Assembly: GCA_002409745.1 (NCBI GenBank)
Contig: DHOU01000043.1
Span: 1-38,759 of the forward strand
DNA: 38,759 bases
Direction: 5' to 3'
From: Bacteroidales bacterium UBA5382
Lineage (GTDB): Bacteria > Bacteroidota > Bacteroidia > Bacteroidales > Dysgonomonadaceae
The notes under the pieces were generated by a model, which was not told the origin of the DNA, ran no database searches, and saw nothing but the letters and a program-made list of their open reading frames with translations. Shown in pieces: positions 7,853 through 15,347 of this stretch (positions are counted from its first letter, which is position 1; the number at the start of each line of letters is the position of its first letter). Position numbers and translations under genes: made by a program.

Positions 7853-10080
7853 AACTAAAATTACGGATAAAATCTTTAGAATTTATTCTTCTTTTTGTAG
7901 CATTGATTTTGTCAAAAAATGTCTATCCCCAAACAATATTAAAATTCAATAAGGATAGATTCCGAATTATGCAATTCACCGATCTGCATTGGACAAGTGG
8001 AAAGGAATATAAGGAGTATAATGACAGTACTGTTTTTCTTATGGAAAATTTGATTAGAATGGAACAGCCTGATCTAGTCATTATAACAGGAGATATCGTT
8101 ATATCAAAGGATGCTCTCGAAGGATGGAAACAAATTATCCAGCCGATGATCCATACGAAAACTCCTTTTGCAGTGACTTTCGGTAATCATGATGTAGAAG
8201 CGGATATGAGCAAATCTCAAGTAATGGAATTTCTGAAGAATACGCCCTACAATATGACTTATGATGCTGATAAAGATATTGATGGGTACGGAAATTGCAC
8301 ATTGAGAATCGGTTCGTCCGACGATGAGAAAAATGATAATTGGATAATCTATTTGTTCGATTCTCATTCGTATCCGGAGGATAAAACGCTCGGGACGTAT
8401 GATTGGATAAAAAACAGTCAGATCCAATGGTATCGGCAGCAAAGCAAAACAGTCACCCGAAAGAACGGAAAAATCGTACCTTCGCTCGCTTTTTTCCATA
8501 TCCCTACTCCCGAATATGAAATAGCAAGGCATCTTGATTATACATTGGGAAATAAAAGCGAACAAGTCTGTTCTCCTGTTTTAAACAGCGGATTGATCAC
8601 TTCTTTCATCGAAAATAAAGATGTGATGGGAACATTTGTGGGACATGATCATAACAACGATTATATCGTCGCTCCCGAAAGAAAGATTTGTTTGGCATAT
8701 GGCAGAAAAACAGGTTACGTTTCTGCATATAAGGAAATACTTGAAAGAGGCGCTCGCGTTATTGATCTCTATGAAAATGAAAGGAGATTCGATACGTATA
8801 TCCGAACGCTGTCAGGAAAATTCTTTGATTATACCTTCGAACAAAAACTAACGGCTGATAATTATCCCACTTCTCAAGGAACTTTCATCCAAGACCATTT
8901 AGTCGCTAACTGGAACGATGCACAATGGCAAAAAGAATTGAAAGCATTAAAAGAAGCCGGCATGCAGTATCTTATTTTCGGACCGACTTTACACACCGGA
9001 AAAGATAATGTGATAAAAAGCCCCTATCCGAGCAACTTAACAACAAAGAAAAATGCCGAAAAGGATTTAGTCGAAATGTGTCTTCGCAATACTCAAAAAG
9101 CTGGTTTAAAGGTTTTCTTAGGACTGAACTTCCATGAAAGATGGTGGAAAGGAAATTATGACGAAGACTGGCTCTTGCAACAAATGGAGATAGGCAATCG
9201 GGTAGCGGATGAATTGATTGAAAAATATAAAAAGCGCTATGGAAAAACGATGTACGGCTGGTATTGGGTATGGGAGGTAGCAAACATCGACCAATTATCT
9301 CAAAAAGAATATAAAGACGCTCTTGTAAATGCTTTAAATATTAACTTGAAGCATCTGCATGCCGTCACTCCTGACATGCCTTTTATGTTATGTCCTTTTA
9401 TGAATTACCGTATAGGAACGGCAAAAGAATACGCTCAATTATGGGAATATGTCTTTTCAAAAGCACACTTTCAATCCGGAGATATTTTTGCTCCACAAGA
9501 TTGCGTAGGCGCCGGAGGGTTAAACAAGGAAATGATCCCCGAATGGTTTGGGGAATTAAATCACGCGGTGAATACAAAACCCGGCCTTTTATTCTGGTCT
9601 GATGCGGAAACTTTTGATCAACAATTTTGGGTTCCTGCTCCATTAAATCGATTTGTAGAACAAATGCGACTGGCAAGTCCCTATGTAAGCAAAATCATCA
9701 CTTTCGCTTATAGTCATTATTATAGCCCGAATATTGTGAACGAACAATATCACAAGGCTTACTTACAGTATTTCAAGAATGGACAACTTCCCGACATACT
9801 TCCGCCACCCGCAGTATCAGAGATAATTGTCAAAACGGAAAGAGAGGACACTTATCTGGAATGGAAGGCGCCTGATGATACCTCAACGATTACCGGATAT
9901 TATATCTACCGAGACGGAGAATTAATCGGGAACAGACCATTGGACAGTAAGAATAAATATAAAAACGAATTTATCGATAAAAAAAGCATGAAAGGCCGGA
10001 AACATTTGTATGAAATTTCCGCCTATAATTGCATGGGAGGCGAATCAGCCAAACTCAATGCGCAAGATGCTACTAACTAA
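7849..10080 (+). CDS. Secreted metallophosphoesterase fused to DUF4434 TIM barrel and Fn3-like tail
   Basis: This 743-residue protein has a signal peptide (about 1-28, ending VYPQ). Residues 35-320 form a calcineurin-like metallophosphoesterase with all metal ligands visible: DLH (45-47), GD (81-82), GNHD (112-115), H217 and GHDH (265-268). Residues of about 335-660 match DUF4434, a putative glycosidase-like TIM barrel (TFIQDH, a KEAGMQYLIFGPT strand, GWYWVWEVAN, FAPQDCVG). Residues of about 675-743 look like a fibronectin type III domain (YLEWKAPDD, GYYIYRDGELIG). The two catalytic units are normally separate proteins, so the fusion suggests one periplasmic enzyme that removes a phosphate and a sugar bond from the same substrate (inference). 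The start overlaps the stop of the decayed gene before it. It is followed after 19 bases by the ADP-ribosylglycohydrolase gene. Domain calls are secure for the phosphoesterase, good for DUF4434 and moderate for Fn3. Confidence 0.88.
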   Translation: MKLKLRIKSLEFILLFVALILSKNVYPQTILKFNKDRFRIMQFTDLHWTSGKEYKEYNDSTVFLMENLIRMEQPDLVIITGDIVISKDALEGWKQIIQPMIHTKTPFAVTFGNHDVEADMSKSQVMEFLKNTPYNMTYDADKDIDGYGNCTLRIGSSDDEKNDNWIIYLFDSHSYPEDKTLGTYDWIKNSQIQWYRQQSKTVTRKNGKIVPSLAFFHIPTPEYEIARHLDYTLGNKSEQVCSPVLNSGLITSFIENKDVMGTFVGHDHNNDYIVAPERKICLAYGRKTGYVSAYKEILERGARVIDLYENERRFDTYIRTLSGKFFDYTFEQKLTADNYPTSQGTFIQDHLVANWNDAQWQKELKALKEAGMQYLIFGPTLHTGKDNVIKSPYPSNLTTKKNAEKDLVEMCLRNTQKAGLKVFLGLNFHERWWKGNYDEDWLLQQMEIGNRVADELIEKYKKRYGKTMYGWYWVWEVANIDQLSQKEYKDALVNALNINLKHLHAVTPDMPFMLCPFMNYRIGTAKEYAQLWEYVFSKAHFQSGDIFAPQDCVGAGGLNKEMIPEWFGELNHAVNTKPGLLFWSDAETFDQQFWVPAPLNRFVEQMRLASPYVSKIITFAYSHYYSPNIVNEQYHKAYLQYFKNGQLPDILPPPAVSEIIVKTEREDTYLEWKAPDDTSTITGYYIYRDGELIGNRPLDSKNKYKNEFIDKKSMKGRKHLYEISAYNCMGGESAKLNAQDATN

Positions 10081-10099
10081 AATTATAAAAAAAGAATTT

Positions 10100-11647
10100 A
10101 TGAAAAAACAAGTATTGGCAGCTATTTTTATCGCCATTCTATTAGGTGCAGGAGCGGCTTGTTCTTCCACAGAGAGAAGGAATAAAAATCAACGGATCCC
10201 TGATACCGTCACATTAACGAAAGAAACACTGAAAGATAAAATAAAAGGCGGATGGGCAGGAAAAACAATCGGTTGTACCTATGGAGGCCCCGTCGAGTTT
10301 CTTTATAACGGAACAATGATTCAGGATTACGTACCCATTATTTGGAATAAAGACAGAGTGAAATGGTATTATGACAATTTCCCGGGCTTATATGATGATA
10401 TATACGTGAACCTCACATTTGTAGAAGTTTTTGAGCGTTTGGGATTAGAAGCTCCGGCAGATTCTTTTGCGATTGCATTCGCACATGCTCCGTATCCGCT
10501 ATGGCATGCCAATCAGGCCGCGCGCTACAATATCTTGCAAGGGCTGAGGCCTCCCGAATCCGGCCATTGGTTGAATAATCCCCATGCGGATGATATCGAT
10601 TTTCAAATTGAGGCCGATTTTGCCGGATTAATGTCTCCGGGAATGCCCAATACGGCTTCTCAGATTACTGATAAGACAGGACATATCATGAATCACGGAG
10701 ACGGATGGTATGGCGGCGTATTTGTAGCCGCTTTATACTCATTGGCTTTTATTTCGGACGATATGGAATTTGTCGTGAAAGAAGCATTAAAAACGATTCC
10801 TCCAGAAAGTTCTTTTTATCAATGCGTGAATGACGCAATCAGTTGGTACGAGGAATTTCCGGACGATTGGAAAAGAAATTGGTTCGAATGTGAAAAGAAA
10901 TGGAGTTCGGAGATAGGATGTCCCGACGGCGTATTTGTTCCTTTTAATATTGATGCCAAAATTAACAGCGCTTATGTGGCAATAGGCCTTTTGTACGGAA
11001 AGAAAGATTTTTTTAAAACGATTGATATCGCAGCTCGTTGCGGACAGGACTCTGATTGCAATGCGGCGACTGTTGCAGGCGTATTGGGTACAATGATAGG
11101 CTATAGCCAAATCCCCGAAAAATGGAAAGAAAGTTTATACGAAATAGAAGACCGGGACTTTGAATATACCGATATTTCATTGAATGATATCTACGAAATC
11201 GGTTTTAAACATGCATTACTTGTCGTAGAACAACAAGAAGGCAAAACAGATGGAGATCAAGTCATAATCAATTGTCAGCAACCGACTGCGGTAGCTTATG
11301 AAAAATCATTCGAAGGACATTTTCCTATAGAGAAAAAACCCGTTAACCAAACCATTTCGGAAGGCTTCAGTGTGAATTTCGAGGGAATCGGAATCGTTTT
11401 AAAAGGATCGGTGCAATGTGCCGATGCTAACTATATTGCACAAGTGGAAATGTACATAGATAATGTATTGGCCGAGACAGCTGAACTACCGGTATCGTCG
11501 TCGAATGCACGCCGGGTTGATTTATTCTGGCAATATCAATTACCGATGGGTGAACATACCCTCACATTCAAATGGCTCAATCCGAGATCCGATGCTCAGG
11601 TTACCGCAACGGAAGCGATAATCTATTCAAATACCCCCTCCAGATAA
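10100..11647 (+). CDS. ADP-ribosylglycohydrolase-family lipoprotein
   Basis: The frame is open from 10010, but the start at 10100 is chosen because it yields a signal sequence with a loose lipobox (GAGAAC, Cys21) and lies just after the upstream stop; the product is 515 residues. The ADP-ribosylglycohydrolase (DraG-like) fold is marked by KIKGGWAGKTIGCTYGG (about 48-64), an acidic YDDIYVNL segment, HADDIDFQIEADFAG and the C-terminal GQDSDCNAATVAGVLGTMIG. Known members use Mg ions to hydrolyse N- or O-glycosidic bonds of ADP-ribose; relatives occur in Bacteroides ribose-utilization loci. A C-terminal extension of about 125 residues looks like a beta-sandwich (NFEGIGIVLKG, GEHTLTFKWLN) and may bind ligand. 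Secretion implies a periplasmic or surface role in releasing ribose rather than regulating cytosolic proteins. It is 28 bases before ribokinase. Confidence 0.87.
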   Translation: MKKQVLAAIFIAILLGAGAACSSTERRNKNQRIPDTVTLTKETLKDKIKGGWAGKTIGCTYGGPVEFLYNGTMIQDYVPIIWNKDRVKWYYDNFPGLYDDIYVNLTFVEVFERLGLEAPADSFAIAFAHAPYPLWHANQAARYNILQGLRPPESGHWLNNPHADDIDFQIEADFAGLMSPGMPNTASQITDKTGHIMNHGDGWYGGVFVAALYSLAFISDDMEFVVKEALKTIPPESSFYQCVNDAISWYEEFPDDWKRNWFECEKKWSSEIGCPDGVFVPFNIDAKINSAYVAIGLLYGKKDFFKTIDIAARCGQDSDCNAATVAGVLGTMIGYSQIPEKWKESLYEIEDRDFEYTDISLNDIYEIGFKHALLVVEQQEGKTDGDQVIINCQQPTAVAYEKSFEGHFPIEKKPVNQTISEGFSVNFEGIGIVLKGSVQCADANYIAQVEMYIDNVLAETAELPVSSSNARRVDLFWQYQLPMGEHTLTFKWLNPRSDAQVTATEAIIYSNTPSR

Positions 11648-11675
11648 ACATTCAAATACGAGAATAAACAGATAT

Positions 11676-12602
11676 ATGCAAAAAATATTAGTTGTAGGAA
11701 GTTCCAATATTGATTTAGTAATTCACACGAAAAAACTACCCAAGCCCGGTGAAACGGTAATAGGCAACAAGTTTCTTAAAAATCCCGGAGGAAAAGGCGC
11801 TAATCAAGCTGTTGCAGCGGCGCGTTTAGGAGGGCAGGTCGCTTTTATTACGAAAGTGGGAAATGACGATTTCGGGAAAGAACTTACAGCGTTGTATCAG
11901 AAAGAAGGGATTGATTGCCAAGGGGTATTGATGAATAACTCTTCGTCAACCGGCGTAGCTCTAATTAATGTCGACAAACAGGGCGAGAATTCGATTACAG
12001 TGGCTTCCGGAGCCAACAAGCATTTATCAGTGGAAGATATCATGAACTTGTCATCTTTAATAGATGAGAGCGATATTATATTAATGCAATTGGAAGTTCC
12101 AATTGAAACAGTAGAGTATATTATCGACTATGCCGGAAACAGCGGGAAAAAAATCATTCTTAATCCGGCACCCGCTCATCAGATATCCGATAAAGCCCTG
12201 CCTAAACTTTTTGCTATCACCCCGAATGAAACTGAAATCGAATACCTGACCGGGATTCGTGTTCAAAGCGAAGAATCGGCGGCACAGGGAGCCGCTACGA
12301 TGATAAAAAAAGGAGTGGAAAATGTTATTATTACCCTTGGGGCAAAAGGCGCTTATTTTATGAATGAAAATGAGCATTTATTAATTCCGGCTCCAAAAGT
12401 GAAAGCAATTGATACGACTGCTGCCGGAGATATATTCAACGGAGCATTCGTTGTTGCATTAGCCAACGGCAAAAGTATAAAAGAATCCGTTGAATATGCT
12501 TGCCAAGTAAGCAGCCTTTCGGTTACGCGGTTGGGTGCACAAAACTCGGCACCTTATCAACACGAAATTGAAAATATAATAGGAAAAGAGCATTCAAAGT
12601 AA
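11676..12602 (+). CDS. rbsK: Ribokinase (PfkB family)
   Basis: The product is 308 residues, the normal length for bacterial ribokinase. It carries both PfkB signatures: the N-terminal GGKGANQAVAAARLGG (from residue 38), preceded by VVGSSNIDLV, and the C-terminal DTTAAGDIFNGAF (246-258), with D252 as the catalytic base. The DTTAAGD variant, rather than DTTGAGD, is typical of true ribokinases such as that of E. coli. It phosphorylates D-ribose to ribose 5-phosphate in the cytoplasm, feeding the pentose phosphate pathway and nucleotide synthesis. Among the genes here it is the best clue that the locus delivers ribose. It has no signal peptide. It lies in the enzyme operon, 29 bases before the permease. 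Confidence 0.92.
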   Translation: MQKILVVGSSNIDLVIHTKKLPKPGETVIGNKFLKNPGGKGANQAVAAARLGGQVAFITKVGNDDFGKELTALYQKEGIDCQGVLMNNSSSTGVALINVDKQGENSITVASGANKHLSVEDIMNLSSLIDESDIILMQLEVPIETVEYIIDYAGNSGKKIILNPAPAHQISDKALPKLFAITPNETEIEYLTGIRVQSEESAAQGAATMIKKGVENVIITLGAKGAYFMNENEHLLIPAPKVKAIDTTAAGDIFNGAFVVALANGKSIKESVEYACQVSSLSVTRLGAQNSAPYQHEIENIIGKEHSK

Positions 12603-12631
12603 ACCAAATGTATTAATCTAAAATAAATCAT

Positions 12632-13642
12632 ATGTTTATCGTACAAAATTATCCGTTCGCCGTGTTGCTTTGCGTTATCACCATGCTATGCTGGGGATCG
12701 TGGGGCAATACGCAGAAATTAGCCGCCAAAACGTGGCGGTACGAATTGTTCTATTGGGACTATGTCATCGGTATCGTACTGCTCTCGCTAATCTCCGGGT
12801 TTACGTTAGGAACCTTCGGAGACCAGGGTCGTAGCTTTACCGACGATATTGTCCAGGTTAGCTCCAATAATTTTTGGAGTGCATTTCTGGGCGGCATTAT
12901 TTTTAATGCTTCCAATATCTTGCTTTCCGCTTCGATATCACTTGCGGGAATGTCGGTCGCTTTTCCGATAGGCGTCGGACTCGCACTCGTATTAGGAGTA
13001 TTCATCAATTACTTGGGCGCTCCCAAAGGTGACCCTGTTATTCTTTTTCTCGGCGTGGCCCTCATTGTCGTTGCTGTCATATTGAATGGGATCGCTTCGG
13101 GGAAAAAGAGTTCGGGAACGGAGGAAAGCAAGACGAAAAAGAAGGGTATCATCATCGCCATTTGTGCGGGAATCCTCATGTCTTTCTTTTACCGGTTTGT
13201 CGCTTCGGCAATGGATTTGAATAATCTGGAGAATCCGACACCGGGCATGCTGACACCTTACGGCGCATTTTTTATCTTCTCGTTAGGTATTTTGGGCAGT
13301 AATTTTATCTTCAATACGTTTGTAATGAGGAAGCCCTTCTTGGGAGAACCGGTAAGTTATTCCCGGTACTTTAAAGGCAGTCTGAAAACACATTCGGTAG
13401 GAATACTCGGAGGGGTTATTTGGGGAATAGGGACATCACTCAGTTACATTGCGGCGGGAAAAGCCGGCCCGGCCATATCGTATGCTTTGGGACAAGGCGC
13501 GCCGATGATTGCCGCTTTATGGGGTGTATTTATATGGAAGGAATTTAAGGGATCGCCTAAGAGTGTCAATCAACTGCTTATCGGGATGTTTATTCTGTTT
13601 ATTACCGGATTAGCATTGATTGTCGCCTCGGGGGGAAATTGA
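12632..13642 (+). CDS. DMT/GRP-type inner membrane sugar permease
   Basis: This 336-residue protein has about ten hydrophobic helices arranged as two five-helix halves, with a charged cytoplasmic loop in the middle (residues of about 155-172, SGKKSSGTEESKTKKK). N-terminal MLCWGSWGNTQKLA and C-terminal GQGAPMIAALWGVFIWKEF are typical of the drug/metabolite superfamily GRP/RhaT-like sugar uptake group. In Bacteroidota such genes neighbour ribokinases, which supports ribose or a related pentose as substrate. It would carry the sugar freed in the periplasm across the inner membrane for RbsK. It is the last gene of the operon, with a terminator 22 bases downstream. Transport class is well supported; substrate is inferred from context. 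Confidence 0.85.
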   Translation: MFIVQNYPFAVLLCVITMLCWGSWGNTQKLAAKTWRYELFYWDYVIGIVLLSLISGFTLGTFGDQGRSFTDDIVQVSSNNFWSAFLGGIIFNASNILLSASISLAGMSVAFPIGVGLALVLGVFINYLGAPKGDPVILFLGVALIVVAVILNGIASGKKSSGTEESKTKKKGIIIAICAGILMSFFYRFVASAMDLNNLENPTPGMLTPYGAFFIFSLGILGSNFIFNTFVMRKPFLGEPVSYSRYFKGSLKTHSVGILGGVIWGIGTSLSYIAAGKAGPAISYALGQGAPMIAALWGVFIWKEFKGSPKSVNQLLIGMFILFITGLALIVASGGN

Positions 13643-13664
13643 AAAGGATAGATAATGTATTGAC

Positions 13665-13713
13665 AAAAAAAGCGTATGGACTTCGTTATCTATTCGAGTG
13701 CCATACGCTTTTT
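13665..13713 (+). terminator. Intrinsic terminator, possibly bidirectional
   Basis: AAAAAGCGTATGG (13667-13679) pairs perfectly with CCATACGCTTTTT (13701-13713) around a 21-base loop. The A-run and T-run on either side give a poly-U tail in both directions. It can end the + strand ribokinase-permease operon and also block - strand transcription from the nuclease remnant at 13745. Confidence 0.85.
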
Positions 13714-13744
13714 CTATTTATTTTAATAGAAAACGTTTTCGCCG

Positions 13745-14371
13745 CTACAGTTTTTCTATCGCATCCATAGAAAGATCCGTCAATCGGGCAATGACGCCAA
13801 CCGAAAGACCTTCCGCTTTCATTTTTCGGGCAATTTCGATTTGCTTGTTCTCTTCACCTTCCTTTCGACCTTCCTTTCGACCTTCTTTTTTAGCGGAATC
13901 AATCGTATTTACGTAGTCACGATAGACTTTAATGCTTTCGTCATACCTTTCACGCTCTTCCGTATCCAAAGAAGCTAAGTCCACCGTTTTTTCCAGTTTC
14001 TTAAAGACCTTCTTGTGATCTTTGAAAGGGATTGATTTTAATATTTCCATATTTTTAAGTGTATAAATCCATTTATCAAAATTCGTATCGCATTCGTCTT
14101 CCTGCTTAGTAAAAGAAGGAAGTTCGATGAAAATAAAACGCAATTTATCACTGAATTGTTCATGTGTTTCACGGTCGGCAAGGATAACATCTGTACGCAA
14201 TTTATGCGGTATGCTGTTTAACCGGAAGTTCATAAAAAAGACTCCGTAAACCGCCTTAACATCAAAATGCCATTCTCCTCCTGCACTCCCTTGGCGGGTA
14301 ATAATGTGGGAAAGATAAAAAAGCGCCCGTTCGCGAAAATAGGTTTGATAACCGTTCCATGTCTTCAGTAT
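13745..14371 (-). pseudogene. 5'-truncated PD-(D/E)XK transposase / Rpn-family nuclease remnant
   Basis: The open frame runs from 14371 down to 13745. It begins just after an in-frame TAA at 14372-14374 and has no start codon at its 5' end. The sequence is the C-terminal two thirds of the Bacteroidota PD-(D/E)XK nuclease family transposase (Rpn-like): YQTYFRERALFYLSHIITRQ, FDVKAVYGVFFMNF, a middle KDHKKVFKKLE region, and the highly charged KKEGRKEGRKEGEE tail followed by the small helical domain GLSVGVIARLTDLSMDAIEKL. The N-terminal part carrying the nuclease catalytic residues is missing. An internal ATG at 14233 could give a 162-residue product, but it would lack the active site. This is a dead mobile-type gene at the border between the accessory locus and the rhomboid gene. 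Confidence 0.8.
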
Positions 14372-14438
14372 TTATATACAGCACAAAGATATGGCTTTCC
14401 CATATCTTTTCCAATTTAATATTATCCTTTTAGGTACC

Positions 14439-15149
14439 TTAATGTTCGGGGTTAACCTCTTCTTCATTTTCATCCTCTTCTTCCTCCCACTCCACAGGCG
14501 GTTTCTGCGGGCCGTGACGGCGGAAGACAAACGCAATAATAAGCCCGGCAAACGCTCCGGAAAGATGCCCTTCCCACGACAAGTCGGCATCGACATATTC
14601 GGCAAACGGGAACATGCTCCAAACCATGCTTCCATAAATGAATGCAATGACCATCGATACGGCCACGAGTGGAATGTATTTACGGAAAAGACCGCTAAAG
14701 AAAAGAAAAAACACCAAGGCAAATACCAATCCGCTCGCGCCGACATGATAGGCTTGCCGGCCTATTAACCAGGTGAAAAATCCGCTTAACAACCACAGCG
14801 AAAGCAACGAACGAAAAGCGATTTTATTGTAAAAATAAAACAGGAACCCTATTAACAACAGCAACGGCAGCAGATTAGAGAACAAATGGGACACGGACGA
14901 ATGTACAAAAGGTGAAAATACGATGCCCGGCAATCCCCTCACCTCCCGCGGAAGAATGCCTTGTTGAAAAATCCCGAGAGAAAGCCCTTCCACCCGGCTC
15001 ATTAAAAAAGCCAATCCGATAAGTACCACAATCACGATGGCCGGAAGCAACGCCAGCCACATCCGCTTTTTGTCGATGTCTATTCCCGAAGATTGATGCA
15101 TGCTATCCATACGCCCCATACTTTTTATCCGGCTATATTCATCCGCCAA
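14439..15149 (-). CDS. Rhomboid-family intramembrane serine protease
   Basis: The 236-residue protein has about six transmembrane helices. The rhomboid catalytic dyad is visible: Ser in HVGASGLVFAL (GxSG) in the fourth helix and His in WEGHLSGAFAGL in the last helix. The first loop contains an HSSVSHLFSN segment like that of other rhomboids. The enzyme cleaves membrane protein substrates within the lipid bilayer. The C-terminus is a strongly acidic cytoplasmic tail (WEEEEDENEEEVNPEH). The assigned start gives a hydrophilic leader of about 30 residues; the internal Met12 or Met15 could be the true start. It is a single gene, divergent from the glycogen operon, with its promoter presumably in the 198-base gap 15150-15347. 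Confidence 0.87.
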   Translation of the reverse strand: MADEYSRIKSMGRMDSMHQSSGIDIDKKRMWLALLPAIVIVVLIGLAFLMSRVEGLSLGIFQQGILPREVRGLPGIVFSPFVHSSVSHLFSNLLPLLLLIGFLFYFYNKIAFRSLLSLWLLSGFFTWLIGRQAYHVGASGLVFALVFFLFFSGLFRKYIPLVAVSMVIAFIYGSMVWSMFPFAEYVDADLSWEGHLSGAFAGLIIAFVFRRHGPQKPPVEWEEEEDENEEEVNPEH

Positions 15150-15269
15150 CCCTCAAAAGCGGTTAGACGGACCGGATATCCCTATTTTACGCTATTTCCA
15201 AAACAAAAATACGAATAAATACGTTTTATTCCTACACAAGAAGTAAAATGTGAAATTATCGGAATTTTA

Positions 15270-15300
15270 TTTGTGCAATAATTTCTTAATTGCTACCTTG
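15270..15300 (+). promoter_or_regulatory. Bacteroidetes-type promoter for the glycogen operon
   Basis: TTTG at 15270-15273 and TACCTTG at 15294-15300 are separated by 20 bases. This fits the Bacteroidetes -33/-7 consensus (TTTG, 19-21 bases, TAnnTTTG) with one deviation in the -7 box. It lies about 48 bases before the debranching enzyme start. Confidence 0.5.
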
Positions 15301-15347
15301 CGGAAACATTTGATATTACACACATGAATTACTAATTCCATTTAGCG

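Noticed and set aside
8104..8565. 153-codon - strand frame in the phosphoesterase gene
   Set aside because: It is antisense to the metal-binding motifs of the real gene.
13745..14233. Intact Rpn nuclease gene starting at the internal ATG
   Set aside because: Family homology continues upstream of that ATG to 14371, and the catalytic N-terminus is missing.
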